Shown here one piece after another: positions 20,671 to 32,699 of a DNA stretch of 64,000 bases. The stretch lies in contig MNCI01037673.1 of the NCBI GenBank assembly GCA_015680685.1, positions 936,509 through 1,000,508 on the forward strand, written 5' to 3'. Positions within the stretch are counted from its first letter, which is position 1. The number at the start of each line of letters is the position of its first letter. This DNA is from Gnetum montanum. Its lineage: Eukaryota; Streptophyta; Gnetopsida; Gnetales; Gnetaceae. The position numbers were made by a program, and so were the translations under genes. Below the pieces are notes generated by a model, which ran no database searches, was not told the origin of the DNA, and was given only the letters and a program-made list of their open reading frames with translations.

Positions 20671-20895
20671 TCAACAAAAAGTCACATTTGTTAAGAAAAT
20701 CTTCTCTGTAACTGGATTGGAGGCCCTCAAATGCAAATGAAAAAAATCCAAATTTTGCAGTGCTAGTGTTTCTTCACCTATATGAAGATGCTCCTCCTTG
20801 ATCACCTCCATTACCTTGATCTTGTTTGGATGGTTGGCAATGTAATTGGCCACCAATTCCAAACACAGAGGAACACCTCTGCACTTGGAGGCCAA
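20671..20895 (-). pseudogene. NB-ARC fragment with GLPL-like motif
   Basis: NB-ARC proteins are intracellular immune receptors of plants. The open frame has KCRGVPLCLELVANYIANHP, which matches the GLPL motif region (C.G.PLAL.V...), followed by sequence with no clear motif. It lies on the same strand as, and downstream of, the kinase-2-like fragment at 21385-21762, in the order expected in an NB-ARC domain. A PPR fragment of opposite orientation separates them. The start and end of the gene are missing. Assignment rests on short motifs, so confidence is moderate. Confidence 0.45.
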
Positions 20896-20899
20896 TTGC

Positions 20900-21315
20900 T
20901 ACAACTCTTGCTCTGGTATTATTATTTCTTATGCAAATTCTCCCAACAATTCTTGCAACAAATTCTATGATTCTTGGGTCTGAATTGGGGCAAGGAGGTG
21001 CATTTCTTATGCTTTAAAAATGTATTCCATTGTAACTCAGTTCTTAAAAATGCATCACTGAACATGTATTCAAAATACAGATCTCTACATGAGGCATACA
21101 AGGTGTTTGCTAGAATGCAATTCAAAGATGTAGCTTCATGGAATTCAATTATTTCTCATTATTCTAGCCAAGGTTACCATCGCACAGTGTGGGAAATGTT
21201 AACACAAATGTTTTTAGTAGGATAGGTCTCGAATTTGCCTACATGCATGATATCTGGCTTCTGTCAAAATGGTTTTCATCTAAAGCTGCTGAGGAAAATG
21301 GTGGTATAAATTAAT
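20900..21315 (+). pseudogene. PPR protein fragment (PLS type)
   Basis: Pentatricopeptide repeat proteins bind and process organelle RNA. The frame at 20974-21225 reads LNWGKEVH..., LKNASLNMYSKYRSLHEAY, KVFARM and DVASWNSIISHYSSQGYHR, the classic P/L/S repeat spacing (..NALIDMYAKCGS..A..VF..M...D..SWN.MI..Y...G). After a TAG stop, MISGFCQNGFHLKLLRKM gives the next repeat. Upstream, a frameshifted part (ILPTILATN) belongs to the repeat before. About three repeats only. It lies between two NB-ARC fragments on the other strand. Confidence 0.7.
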
Positions 21316-21384
21316 GCATGCTATATCAAATCCATAAAAACCACAATAATCATGGTAGTACAAGGCCAAATAATGAGCCTACTG

Positions 21385-21762
21385 CTAATAGCCAACCAAT
21401 CTTCTTCCACATTCATAATGGGGGTTTTCCCCAATGCCACGACCATCATTCCATATGACCATGGCACAACCACCTAAAACATAATCTTCTATACCTGGGT
21501 CAATGGCACTAATAAGTATTTTCAAACCCTTCACATTTCCATGGTCAAATGGCAATAGCTTTACAATTTCCTTAGGCTTCAATGCATTATCAATGTATAG
21601 AAAGCAATACTGATTCTGCAATATTTGAAGAAGAACATATTTAACTAAATTTTCATCATCCCAATCAATTTCTAGAATTGTTTGATGTGGCTTTGATAGG
21701 ATTTCACCTACCATTTTGAAGCACTCACAACGCACCACATCAACAGGTTGTAGCCAAACCAT
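21385..21762 (-). pseudogene. NB-ARC fragment with kinase-2-like motif
   Basis: An open frame of 125 residues. The segment ILQNQYCFLYIDNALKPKEI (about residues 47-66) fits the kinase-2 motif of plant TIR/CC-NB-ARC receptors (hhhhDDh with Asn for the second Asp), followed by LLPFD and KGLKILISAID, the RNBS-B equivalent. The upstream EILSKPHQTILEIDWDDENL is in the expected place for RNBS-A to kinase-2. The P-loop is not seen. The C-terminal 35 residues match nothing I recognise. Upstream the locus is interrupted by Tat1 at 21863. Confidence 0.45.
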
Positions 21763-21857
21763 TCACCATGAGTTTACATTGGACTTTATTCTTCCAATTC
21801 AAGGCTACTTTGATCAAGACATCATGGCATTATTATCATGGATTTTATGGGAAGTTT

Positions 21858-21862
21858 AGCCT
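21858..21862. repeat. Tat1 target-site duplication, left copy
   Basis: AGCCT, partner of AGGCT at 49074-49078 (one mismatch). Confidence 0.5.
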
Positions 21863-24740
21863 TATTGATGCATAAATTTTTGTCACATTAACACCTAGGA
21901 AAAACTCATTTTAGGAAACTATTGCCAAGGGTGCCTCCTATATGGGCATAGAAACCCAAGAATAGTCTCAACTAGAGAGGGCTATGTGATGTTTTGAAAA
22001 TAATAAACTAAGTAAAACAATTGAGAATTTGAATAAAATTTTTTTAAAAGGCCTATGTGATATTTTGAAAATAATAAACCAAGTAAAATAATTGAGAATT
22101 TAAATTGAATTTTTTTGCAATTTTAGAGTACAATAAGTAATTCAAAAGAAAAATTCAAATTTTCCCTAGTCTCAGTACTACCGCATGTTCACTATCGGTC
22201 CATTGTGGACATTGTCGCAATGTTGCCTGTAGCGGCTATTGGATGAGGAAAAATGAAGATGGATCTCACATTTATCATGTGAACCAAGAAAGAGAAATGC
22301 GACTGCTAGCATCACCTTTTATTTTCACGTCTTCATGCATAGGGGAGAGAAAATGAAACATAGAAGCAGCCTACCACACTTATGTGACCACCACTATTGC
22401 TTCAGTGCCTACTTATGACATAGATAGAGAAATCTATCCCTATTGTTTGCTCATTGTCCATGGGTTGCATGTGGTTAAGGCTACCACTATGATGAGAGGA
22501 GAGGCTTCCTGTTGCATAGAACAAAAGAAGAAAGAAAAAAAGAATCACTATCTACCCATTGATAGCTACTGCTCCCACAGAGAAGAAAGAAACTACTGCT
22601 TGTGGATTTCCTCTTAGCTACCTCTAGGATCTGACATATGCCCCCTTATGCATCTCTAATGCATGCAAATACATCAACCACCATTGTTGGGTGTCAACTA
22701 ATATCACTGTACATGCATCAACTAATTTCATCATCATTTGTGCTACATTGATCACTTGTTGTCATCAAAGAAGAGGCTCTACCACCCCCCTTGAGGCATG
22801 AGACACTACCACTGAGAGAGACTTGCCACCATCCACTGTTGTTGATAAGAGAGACTTGCTGCCACCCACTATTGCCGATGAGAGAGATAAACTATAGCAA
22901 GTCACCTGTTACCCTCCTACTGCCAGCCATCACTGTATGTCCTCTACGTGTAGAAGAAAGAAGGCTAGCTCCCCTCCAACATCAAAGAAGAGACTCCACA
23001 ATCTACCATTTCTTTCGTTACTTTTGATGTCTCATGCAACCTACAATGTGCCTAGCACCATTGTTGTTGTCACTGCTGTGTGCATGAGGTTGTTGTGTGC
23101 TTCTTTGGTTCCACTGCAGAGTCTCACGTGCCTGTTGTTTCCTAATGTGTGTGCACTGTATGTGTCCATGTGTGTTATGTGCACCCCACAGTCTGCATGC
23201 GTCGTATGCCTCAACTAATTCTAGTACATTGGGCCCCCTCTTTTCTTGCCCCTTGGTCCATAGCATCCTACAAGAGAAGAAACCACCATCAAACACCAAC
23301 TACCATCCACCACCTGCCATAGTCGTTAACTGCTATCACCCTGTGTCAGTTATTGTAGCCCCACGTTCTCCATCTTCATGATGTAGTAATGCCCAACACC
23401 ACCACGTAACTCCCACCACCATCGTGACATCTCTATGGTTGTAGTTGCCAACAATTAGCAAAGCGGATATTATTCAAACACAAAGCTAGCATGAGTTTCT
23501 TAGAGCAAGTTTTTATGGCTTCCTCAACACAGCAAAATGCTAATCACCATCTCCATGATTCTTGCATGATTAAACCTAAAAAAAACATGTCTAGCATTGG
23601 AGAAGAATGATTAAAAATACTTTGTAGCAATAAAGAAATAACTTTAAAATAAAAAATCTAAATATCTTATTTTTTGTTGGGGCTTTAAAAACATGAAATA
23701 GTAAGAAGAGTTACATGTGATTTTAAATTTTTTTATCTATATTTTTATAGCTAAGCCCTTCTTGGGGATATGCATATTCATTCATTAAATCTAAATATAC
23801 ATGTTTGTAATTGTTAACTCCGATAGGCACTATTGGCTAGTGTTCATTGTTAAGCATAGGTGAAGTAGAAAGTGTTAGATATGGTAAGTTAAGTTACCCA
23901 TTATCTTAATAATACAAAAGATAATTTGTAATCAACTAAAATAGAAATTTTAAAGTTTTTGATAAAATATAAATGAATTGACAGCTATTTGCCATAAGTT
24001 TCTAGGACTTCCAAATTTCAAGGAAGCGATTTTTCTATTTTCTAAACAAACACTGTGAGAGTGGTTTTTGTTATTTATTGGTCCTCACAATCTTGGTACT
24101 GGACTTCGTGAGAAGAGTACTACAATTTAGAGGCTATTGAAATTCATAATTTTTATTTTATGTATGGTTGGCTGAAAAATATTTGTCAACCTCATGGACT
24201 AAATGCTTAGTCATTCATGAGGTGGATGGTTCATAATATCAAAGTGAAAGTATATGGTTCTATATGAAACCTTGTTGGTTGGGTTAAATAACATGAAAAT
24301 TCATGGACAATTGAAAGTCCAAGTAAAGGTGGTGGCATATGGTCATGAGAAATCATAGTAAAAGACACATTTTTAATAGAATGTGACATAAATTTCTATT
24401 TAAAATGGAATGAGGAGGGTCATCAACCATTATGAATCTAAAAGAAACCAAATTCTCTAAATCAAAGCAAGAATATTTTTAGTATGGAAAAATTTTGTAT
24501 ATTTTCTATTAAACACAATTAGTATCTTATTTATTTTTTACATTATCAGCTATATCATATGAATTATCACACCTGTAGTACTTCTACTTAACCTTATATG
24601 TTAAGGTATTCTAATACTAAACTTTTTCTTTCAGGTTCCACACCCTAAGCTTCCTTACATAAATATTTTTTGTTTAATATCATTGTTGAATATTGTTGAT
24701 TATGGCCTCATACTTGGCATGGGCGAGGTTGACCTCAACA
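21863..24740 (-). repeat. Tat1 3' LTR
   Basis: Aligns with 46360-49073 from 'aacacctaggaaaaactcat' to GACCTCAACA. It is longer mainly because about 215 bp near 24195-24410 are absent from the other copy at about 48743. It contains two 33-bp tandem units at 22813-22878. Short open frames inside it are not supported as genes. Confidence 0.85.
22813..22890. repeat. 33-bp tandem repeat in Tat1 3' LTR
   Basis: Two full 33-bp units (start TGAGAGAGACTTGCC.., then TAAGAGAGACTTGCT..) and a partial third. The other LTR has the same arrangement at 47291-47368, so the duplication predates insertion. Confidence 0.7.
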
Positions 24741-24756
24741 CTTAGCCTCCAAACTA
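24741..24756 (-). other. Tat1 polypurine tract
   Basis: The minus strand reads GTTTGGAGGCTAAG immediately before the 3' LTR start TGTTGAGG. Position and purine content fit a polypurine tract, although it is not perfect. Confidence 0.45.
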
Positions 24757-26080
24757 CAAATTGCATGCAAGTGCAAGGAGCAACAAAAATCACAAAATTT
24801 TAAAGGGGAATGCATCATATAGAGAATAAAAAAAAGCATCACAAAACAAGATAATGAAAACTTAAAAGCAAATTATAGTGATCTAAACATGATTAAAATG
24901 ACCAAATAATCAAAAGAGTACTAGATGTGGGCCACCCAAACCACATCATCTTATTTAATTAAAATCTAAATATATAATTTATTATTTTAANTGCTCAAGT
25001 TCAACCATAGTAAGCCACAACTTTTAGATTTTTCCTTATTTTTCCTTATTTTTTATTTTTTTTATTTTTATTTTGAGGAAATAGATTTAAAAGGGGAAAT
25101 GGAGGTTAGGGTAAGGATTGTTGCGGGACCCCATCACACTCAAGAACTTATTACATTACCAATGAACATGATCCTCATTCTTTTCTTTTTTATTTTATTT
25201 TGAGGAAACTTTGCTCATGGTGTACTTCATTCTTGAGGTAGGAATTCCAACATGAGTCTAGCTAATTAGCTACACTACCAGAGAATATAATCTTTTCAAA
25301 AAATTTCGCATGATGCAGTTCAACCCTCATGTATGTGCCTTTGATTACAATTTAATGGCATCATAGTAGGTCTCTTGGGTAGCTAAGGATTCTCAAGTGG
25401 AAATGAACACACTTCATCCTATTGTCCATAGGATAACCATGGATCATCACACCTGAGGGCTAAGGCTTATGAGATAGAAGAATGGAGTTTTCTAAGGTCA
25501 CTTAGTGATTATGACTAACCATTCTCCAACATCAAATATGCTACACTTACACAATCATGATAATTACATGATAAGTTAGTATAAATCCTATGCTACATAA
25601 TCCAACATAACAAATAAACTAAAACATTGTAATTGACTCAGAAGAATCATATCATTATTGAAATATATAATATAAAGTAGACTTTATATAACATTTAGTA
25701 ATAGTATATATTATATTATACTTACATTATTTTCAAATGGTGTTAAGATGATCCAATGTCTAGTAACTCAAATGACTATAATGATTATTAAAATCATATG
25801 AAAAACAAAAATTAAACCCAAAAAGATTAGTGTGAAAATAGTTCGAATGGTGTTGTAGGACATATCATTGGGAAAATTAAGTGGTGAAAGATCGGCAAAA
25901 GATCGGCAAAGAAAATCCATGCATTGTGAATTGCTATAAGCAAATGACCTGCATTGTTCAAGCCGGGCACATTGAGTGAATCTAAATCTAGTTGCGATCA
26001 TCAGGCATGCGTTGTTTAAAATTTTTCCACCGATCATTGGAACTTAATCATACATAACGACAAGACCAAGAGGCAAGGAT
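24757..26080 (-). other. Tat1 3' internal region, non-coding
   Basis: Sequence between the 3' LTR and the LINE. No recognised domain. It has a T-rich run near 25025-25080, a single N at 24991 and a small direct repeat GATCGGCAAA near 25890-25910. A minus-strand open frame at 25768-26037 has no recognisable features. Confidence 0.35.
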
Positions 26081-26430
26081 GTTTTGTGGAAAGGCACGGG
26101 CGAGAGATGCATTTTGCTGCGGGAATTTGCGATTTTTTGTCTCTGGTTGAAATCGGCCATTTTTCTTATTGGTATCATCGCACGGTTGGACCATTACTAC
26201 AAATAGGGTTTCTTGACTTCGCCTTGTTCTGATACATTCTGGGCCCTAAACTAGCAAGTGCTTGAATGGGTTTTGCAGCATTGCATGTGGGACCCTTTGC
26301 CTTCTACAGTACCTGTGTCATCCGTTAATAAGTACCTGGTGAGTTTGTTCCATTGTGTTTTGTTTCCTTTTTAAATATTTTCTCTATTTTGATTTTCTGA
26401 ATTGGCTAGGCTTAGGCCCAACGGGTCTGC

Positions 26431-27190
26431 ATGACCCAATCTATTTTTTCTTCTTGCTTTGATGTTGGAGGAAAAAAACGTAAAATAATGGAATCCTCCA
26501 ACATTGACTCACAGACTACTGACAGCTCCACCAACATGGATGCTAATGATTCTATTTTATGTTTTGATTTCCCTGAAGACATCTTTCACCAAACCATACA
26601 AACCTTTACTCACCTTTACACAATTGGCTTCTTCACTGGTAGGATTCCTCCTGCCTCAGTGTTCCAGGATTGGGTTAAAAAATTTTGGGAACCCTATAAT
26701 ATCAGAATAACCCTAGCTTCCAATCTTACGATAGGCTTTTTTCTGTTCGCTTTTGAAACTAAGGCTACAGTAGAGTTTGTGAAACAACAGTCAATTTGGG
26801 ATGTTTATGAATCCTTTTTAGTCCTTCAACCCTGGAAGGAGGATTTTGATCCTAAAAAAGCAAGAAAAAGTATTTTGCCAGTCTGGATTGAATTTCCAAG
26901 ACTCCCTCCTCATTTTCCTCCCCATGTTGATATCCTTGCTGCACAAGTTGGGGAAGTCATCGGTATGGAGGCCTTTTCAGGTTTCCGTCCATGACCAACT
27001 CGAAGAGTGTGTGTTAAAATACATATGCAAAAGCCACATTCTGATTCACTAGAAGTTAATGTGAAAGTAAAGAATTTTGTTCAAAAAAATTTCATATCTT
27101 ACACTTCCTAACCATTGTTACTACTGTCTTGACCCGAACCACCGTAAAGCTCAATGTCCAAAGTTACTGGCTAAGCTTGAAGCTGAGTGA
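26431..27190 (+). pseudogene. LINE ORF1: DUF4283 and zinc knuckle
   Basis: ORF1 of plant L1 elements binds the LINE RNA. The open part at 26431-26994 (187 residues) has FPEDIFHQTIQ.., GFFLFAFETKATVEFVKQQ and LPVWIEFPRLPPHF, typical of DUF4283. After frame changes, an intact knuckle CYYCLDPNHRKAQC lies at 27116-27157, followed by PKLLAKLEAE and a stop. The ATG at 26431 is the first in frame. At least one frameshift separates the domain from the knuckle, so the protein is broken. Confidence 0.75.
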
Positions 27191-27609
27191 ATTTTAGTAG
27201 AACAAGTTAGTGAAGAACTAAAAAATCAAAACATATCTCAAGACATAGGCAAGGATACTGTCAAGGTTCACTCAACTAAACCTCCATCTTCGGATTCTAA
27301 GGTGTCTGATGTGGAAGATATGAGAATCGAGGATATTGATGCCACTAAGACTCCTCTTAACCATGAAGGAGCCCCAAAAGATGCTACTAGTGGCTGGTAG
27401 CATGTCACTCAGAAATCTTATGCCTCAATCACATGAGATAGCCCTCTCTTTAGTGCTTTCCCTAAAGGGCATCGATCATCGACTGGTGCTAGCCAGTCCA
27501 TTAACAAAAGAACAAGTGCTCGGCGTCCTCTAGTTAACAACTTTGAATTTAGGAATTCTTTTAAGGCCTTAGTGATTAAGGAGAATCCTTTTTCTTCTAC
27601 ACAAACTCA

Positions 27610-30600
27610 ATGAAGTGTTGTTCATGGAATGTTAGGGCCCTCTCAGAACCTCGTAGATGATATATAGTTTGAGATTATATTCAGAGACATTCCTTTGATG
27701 TTGTTTGTCTTCAAGAAGTTAAAATCCAAGGATTCAATCTTCAAATTTGCTGCCAGAGCATTTTTCTTAATAGTTCTTATGTTTCTACTCACCATGAACA
27801 TGGTAAAGGGAGGGCTATAATTTTTCTCAATAATAAGTGGCAGGAGTCTGTTCTTGATCACGATTGTGATAATTTAGGGCATTATAGTTGGGTTTGATTA
27901 TAGTACACTAATGAGATCTTAGGGATTGTCTCCATTTATGCTCCTTGTTACTCAACTGATCAGAAGCTCTTGTGAAATTGGCTCAAGCACAACTTACCCA
28001 AAGCTAAATGGATTATTGCAGGGGACTTCAACATAACTGAGCATCCAAAGGATAAATTTGGAGGGCAAAGAGGTGGTTTAGATAATAGGGAGCTTTCTGA
28101 GTGACTCTCATTGAAACATCAATTAAAGTTGCAAGAAGCTAATAAAAACTATTCCTCTTCTAGTACTTCTAATTGGTTTACTTGGAGTAACGCTAGACAT
28201 GGTGCTTCCTACATCTCTTCTTGGTTAGATCAGGTTTATCTATCTACTAATCCCCTTATTCATTTTACTTCTACCAACGGTGCCCCTATCCAAGCAGATT
28301 ATACCTAGGTTTTCTCAGATTATTATCCTATTCATTGGTTTCTTTCCCACTTTGGGAACTCCTACTCTTCCAACAATCTTTATATTTTTAACACTACCTT
28401 TCTTCATAGTAACTCCCTTTACTCTCTATTGATGCAAATATGGAATTTGCATCCTAAACCCCTTGGTGAAGATGATTGGATTGATTGGTGGACTAATGCT
28501 TATACCCACCTCCAACGGTTTTCCAAACATGCGGGTAAATTGGTGGCTTTATGACTAAGCTCTCACAAGTCCAACCTTCATAAGGAAATCTCCTTACTTC
28601 AAAATACCATTAATAAAGATGAAGTTACTAAGGCTCACTTTAGTCGTTTGAAACTTGCCAAGGAGAACCTACGTATAATGGATCACTATGAAGCTAGAGG
28701 TGCTCACCTCTGTGCTCGTCACTCTTGGCTCCGCATGGGTGACTAGGCTACTAATGTCTTTTTTCGTCTCCTCAAAGGGGGGAACCCGTCTCATAAAATT
28801 TCATCTATTCAAGTCAAAGATAATATCTTCACCTCCAAGGATGACATTTTACAGGCCTTCTTTGAGTTCTACTCTCGAACTTTTCGAAAAGAGGCGATTG
28901 ACCCCATTGCAGTTAATACTTGCTTAGGAGCTATTACTCCTTTTAATTACTCCATCTTTGGTGATGTTTCTCTTCTTTCTAAAAAAGATATTGGTAATGC
29001 TCTTTAACAAATCCACGATTGTAAAGCCCCTGGTATCGATGACCTTCCCACAGAATTTTTTAAGAAATTCTAGCCTACTCTTCAAGACATTGTCTATAGT
29101 GTGTATAAGGAAGCTCTTAGGGAAGGATCCTTTGGTAAGCAGATTAATGCTGGTATAATTAACCTTCTCCCCAAGTTAGGAGATCTTAGGAGCATAATTA
29201 ATTGGTGCCCTATCACTCTTTTAAATGTTATCTATAAAATAGTTGCCAAATCTATAGCTAATAAACTTAAACCTTTTCTTCCTCATCTTATAAGCAAGGA
29301 GCAAATCGGTTTTGTTCAAGGCAGGTATATTTTAGACAACATTGTTACTGATATTGAGGGCTTGCACTGGGCTTCTTCCACTAATCAAAATGCCATTCTT
29401 CTTAAGCTTGATTTTGCTAAAGATTACGACATGCTTAATTGGTCCTTTTTAAAAAGTATAGTCAAACACCATAACTTAGGTAATGTTTTTGAGAGACATA
29501 TCGATCTTGTTTTGTCAGAGGCCTTTTCAGTCATTTGCATTAACAGATCCTTCTCTAAGGTCATTGAGCTTCAAAACTCAATTCGACAGGGGTGCCCTTT
29601 AGCCCCTTATCTTTTCATCCTGGCTGTTGATGCTCTTGGAGCTGTTCTTAGATCTCATAATGAATCTATGCGGCTAAGAGGTATCTCTCTTCCACAACAA
29701 GGAAAGGATCTTGTTTACAGCTAGTTTGTAGATGATACTTTTATCACTTTGATTAAGGACCATAATAATTTTAACACTACCTTGCACTGCATAGATATCT
29801 ACTGTAGATTCTCAAGAGCTAAGATCAATTGAAACAAAATGCAAGCCATCTGATCTAGCTTCTCTCATAGGCCTCCTTGGACTTATCATTTTGATATCAA
29901 GTGGCTATCTCCTACTGATAATTTCATCCTCTTAGGCATTCCTATTGCTTTATTTTCTACTCACACTACCATATGGAACAATGTGGTGGAAAAGGTGAAA
30001 CATAAAGCTTTGAAATGGGCTTCTAAACCCTTATCTCTTGCAGGTAGATTTATCGTAGTTAATCATATTTTGAGCTCCACTCATGTCTATTACTCTTCCT
30101 TTATGCCTCCTTTCAAATCTTCCTTTCAATTCATTAACAAAATTCTTAGGAATTTCCTTTGGGGGGATAAGGATGATCATAAAGCTTTTCATTGAGCAGC
30201 TTAGGATACTTGCACTTTAAGTAAAGAACACAGGGGCTTAGGCCTTGCCTCTATTGAGCACTAGAGTATTCTCTTAGCCTCCAAATGGGTGACTCGGTGT
30301 ACTGAAGGAGATGAAGCTTGGAAGATCCTTTTTAGGCATAACATCTCTTGTCTTGGTATTCACCATAGATGGAAAAATACTCATTGGAGCAATTGGATCA
30401 TTAATGAAGGCTCTCAGAAGATCAAAGGTTCTTTCTAGTTTAAGAAAATTTGGCNNNNNNNNNNNNNNNNNNNNNNNNNNNNNNNNNNNNNNNNNNNNNN
30501 NNNNNNNNNNNNNNNNNNNNNNNNNNNNNNNNNNNNNNNNNNNNNNNNNNNNNNNNNNNNNNNNNNNNNNNNNNNNNNNNNNNNNNNNNNNNNNNNNNNN

Positions 30601-30920
30601 NCTCTTTACACATCTCTAAAGCCAAATCTTGGTTTCATGCACAAGTTTTTCAATTCTCCACTCTAAATAGACGTTGGAGTTTACATCTTGAGGACCCTAG
30701 TGGAAAACTATTTTTCGTCGGATTTGGACTTCCAAGGCCCAACCTAAGCATTGTTTCTTTTTTTGGTCCTTTGTTCATCAAGGTATTCCCATCGAACATA
30801 GGCTTCATTTCTTAGGAATTGATCATCCTAAATGCCCCATTTGTAAAGCGGATGACTCTTTTCAACATGTCTTTTGGGAGTGCTCATTCTCTCAACACAT
30901 TTGGAAATGGTGTTAATCTC
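27610..30920 (+). pseudogene. LINE ORF2: endonuclease, reverse transcriptase, zf-RVT
   Basis: ORF2 nicks DNA and copies the LINE RNA at the nick. From 27615: CCSWNVRAL, VVCLQEVKI, and later IIAGDFNI and SWLDQVYLS, from the APE endonuclease. The reverse transcriptase follows with KAPGIDDLPTEFFKKF (near 29030), INWCPITLLNVIYKIVAK, QIGFVQGRYILDNI, ILLKLDFAKDYD and SIRQGCPLAPYLFIL; the catalytic box reads FVDD at 29725-29736, directly after a TAG. The end has CPICKADDSFQHVFWECSF (zf-RVT, about 30832-30890). At least twelve in-frame stops, many at expected Trp or Gln positions. Its longest open piece is 29101-29724. Confidence 0.85.
30455..30601. other. Assembly gap (147 N)
   Basis: Run of N within the C-terminal part of LINE ORF2. 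Confidence 0.99.
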
Positions 30921-31465
30921 TTCAAGTATTCCTTCCTAATCATTTGATTGGTTTTCCTCAATGTATCTTTCAAGATGATTATGTTAAGCATCACCTTCAA
31001 AAAGCCTGGAAAATCCTCTTATTTGAGATTATCTTCTTTATTTGGAAATGTCACCTAGATGCTTGGTATCAAAACACAAACTACAATGAATTTGACTACG
31101 GTATGAAATGCTTTATTGCTAGTATTTTTCAACTTCAATGTCGAGAACTAGGCCTTATCAATAATATTACCTTTTTCTAAATGATTTCTCTTTGAGTTAG
31201 TTGTATTGGTCTCGTTTTTCAGCTGTCGTCCCGGGGGGTGCGATAAGCTTTTGTCTTGTTGCAGGTGACTGGGGGGTCATCTTGCAACATTGGGCTCTGT
31301 TAAGGTTTTGGTTTTAATTTTTCATCTTCAACTTGTAGCTCACCTTAACAACCCCCCCAAAAATTAAACCAAACCAATATGCTAAGAAATAGGTAATGTA
31401 GGGAAAACATGCAAATGCAATTATATATAAATGAAATGCATAGCAAAGAGGAAGAAAATATGCAA

Positions 31466-31643
31466 CTAAGAATCTACCAAGTGTCCACATGGGAAACCTA
31501 AGTACAAATGCTTTAAATAAAATGCATGAAAATTCCTGTGCAACCTATGTCCTTGCAAATCAGCAATTTTGTACACATTGGGGGCAATTACATCTACAAT
31601 TTGGAATTGACCTAACCACATAGGGAAAAACTTAGTTTGATGG
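31466..31643 (-). pseudogene. Tat1 integrase, C-terminal end
   Basis: The minus strand reads HHQTKFFPMWLGQFQIVDVI, APNVYKIADLQGHRLHRNFH and AFYLKHL, the gypsy integrase C-terminal 'GPF.I..V..NVYKL.DLQG' block. It is the continuation of 40457-41310 beyond the inserted TatNA: the upstream piece ends ..IAFGQAS and this one begins H(HH)QTK. It would contact DNA in the integration complex. Confidence 0.8.
31639..31643. repeat. TatNA target-site duplication, left copy
   Basis: GATGG, partner of CATGG at 40452-40456 (one mismatch). Removing TatNA restores the integrase reading across the site. Confidence 0.55.
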
Positions 31644-32528
31644 TGATGAGTGGTAAGGTACACCTACACTCAACCATATGAATACAAGCATGCATGCACA
31701 ATCCGATCGAACTCCGTAGATGGACTAGTTGTGGTATCTAGATAGTTACACATTGATCATAGTTCATTGTCTTCCCACCTGGACTAGTATTTGCTTTGTC
31801 ATGTATGGTTTAGTCCAAAATGAGATGTATGATATGATCCTAAACTAGTGCTACTCCTAGAGCCAATGGAAAATAACTTTGTTTTAAGCTAAGAGGAAGT
31901 GGAAGAAGAGAATCTAAGCTAACCTAAGTGCGATAAGCATCCATCCTTAATCATCCATACACATCTTGGACCTCGTGTACTACTTCTGAAATTACCAAGC
32001 ATATATTACTTAAGTGCTCCTATATACACTACTTGGTTACCAAGTAGTCACACTTAAATGCTCATGATTAAGTCATATTCATTTTGTGTTTAATAATAGG
32101 GATAGTAAAGGAAGGTAAAGAAACATTAATTAAGAAAGCAATAAATAACAATAACAATTAAGAAATTAAAACTAAGTGAATGCTACAATGAAGGAGTAAT
32201 CTCGATCTTTATTGCCAGTCATGTGCGTGTCCAAGTATGTCACACTAGAATAAAGGTTTTGTATAATTACAATCATCACACTACAGGCATGCACTGGAGA
32301 AAGGATTGAGATGAACTAAAAATGAACAAAATAGACTCTATTCTAAAACTGACTTCCTCTAAAACTTACTTCCTTCCTATGCGTCCAAATGTGGTATTTA
32401 TAGGCTTACACAGGAACCATGATATCGTGTATCCAATATTGTTAGCCAGGCCACAATATCGTGTACCCGATATCATGGATCTGATATCGTAGGTCCAATA
32501 TCAGAGCCTGACAAATCATGGTTCATCA
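31644..32528 (-). repeat. TatNA 3' LTR
   Basis: 885 bp, beginning TGATGAG and ending TTCATCA in plus orientation. It aligns with 39631-40451 over nearly all its length. It contains the TATA-like box at 32396-32403 and a GATATC-rich block at 32421-32512. Confidence 0.88.
32396..32512 (-). promoter_or_regulatory. GATATC array and TATA box in TatNA 3' LTR
   Basis: The block has five GATATC/AATATC-type motifs with TACCCGATATC inside it. Downstream in minus orientation lies TATAAATA at 32396-32403. The 5' LTR has the same features at 40381-40450. A related block with a TATA box occurs inside the element at 35999-36073. Confidence 0.5.
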
Positions 32529-32545
32529 TACCCCCATGACTGAAT
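32529..32545 (-). other. TatNA polypurine tract
   Basis: The minus strand reads CATGGGGGTA immediately before the 3' LTR start TGATGAACC. Purine-rich and correctly placed. Confidence 0.5.
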
Positions 32546-32699
32546 GAAAACTCGTCCTTGAGTTGAAAAAAATGAGAACAAGCCCAATTGATTACACAAT
32601 GGATAGGTATGGGATTATTGACTAACTAAAAATTTATTTATGCTGCAGTGGAGAATTGAATATGACAAAATTGGGACATAGACACAAAATTATAGAATT

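Larger units (their letters stand above)
26080..31345 (+). mobile_element. L1-type LINE, degenerate
   Basis: Non-LTR retrotransposon with ORF1 (DUF4283 plus zinc knuckle), an APE-type endonuclease, a reverse transcriptase with the L1-type RQGCPLAPYLFIL box, and a C-terminal zf-RVT. This is the standard plant L1 layout. Ends are approximate: the 5' end is taken at the GC-richer sequence near 26080, and the 3' end at an A-rich stretch after CCCCCCC near 31345. No target duplication could be defined. It is inserted in the 3' part of Tat1. A 147-N gap lies at 30455-30601. Confidence 0.85.

Noticed and set aside
22384-23381. Overlapping cysteine-rich open frames, with counterparts at 46945-47780
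   Set aside because: They lie inside the two Tat1 LTRs, so their similarity follows from LTR homology. No start context, motif or frame conservation beyond that is evident.
25768-26037. 89-codon minus-strand open frame
   Set aside because: No recognisable domain; lies in the non-coding 3' region of Tat1.
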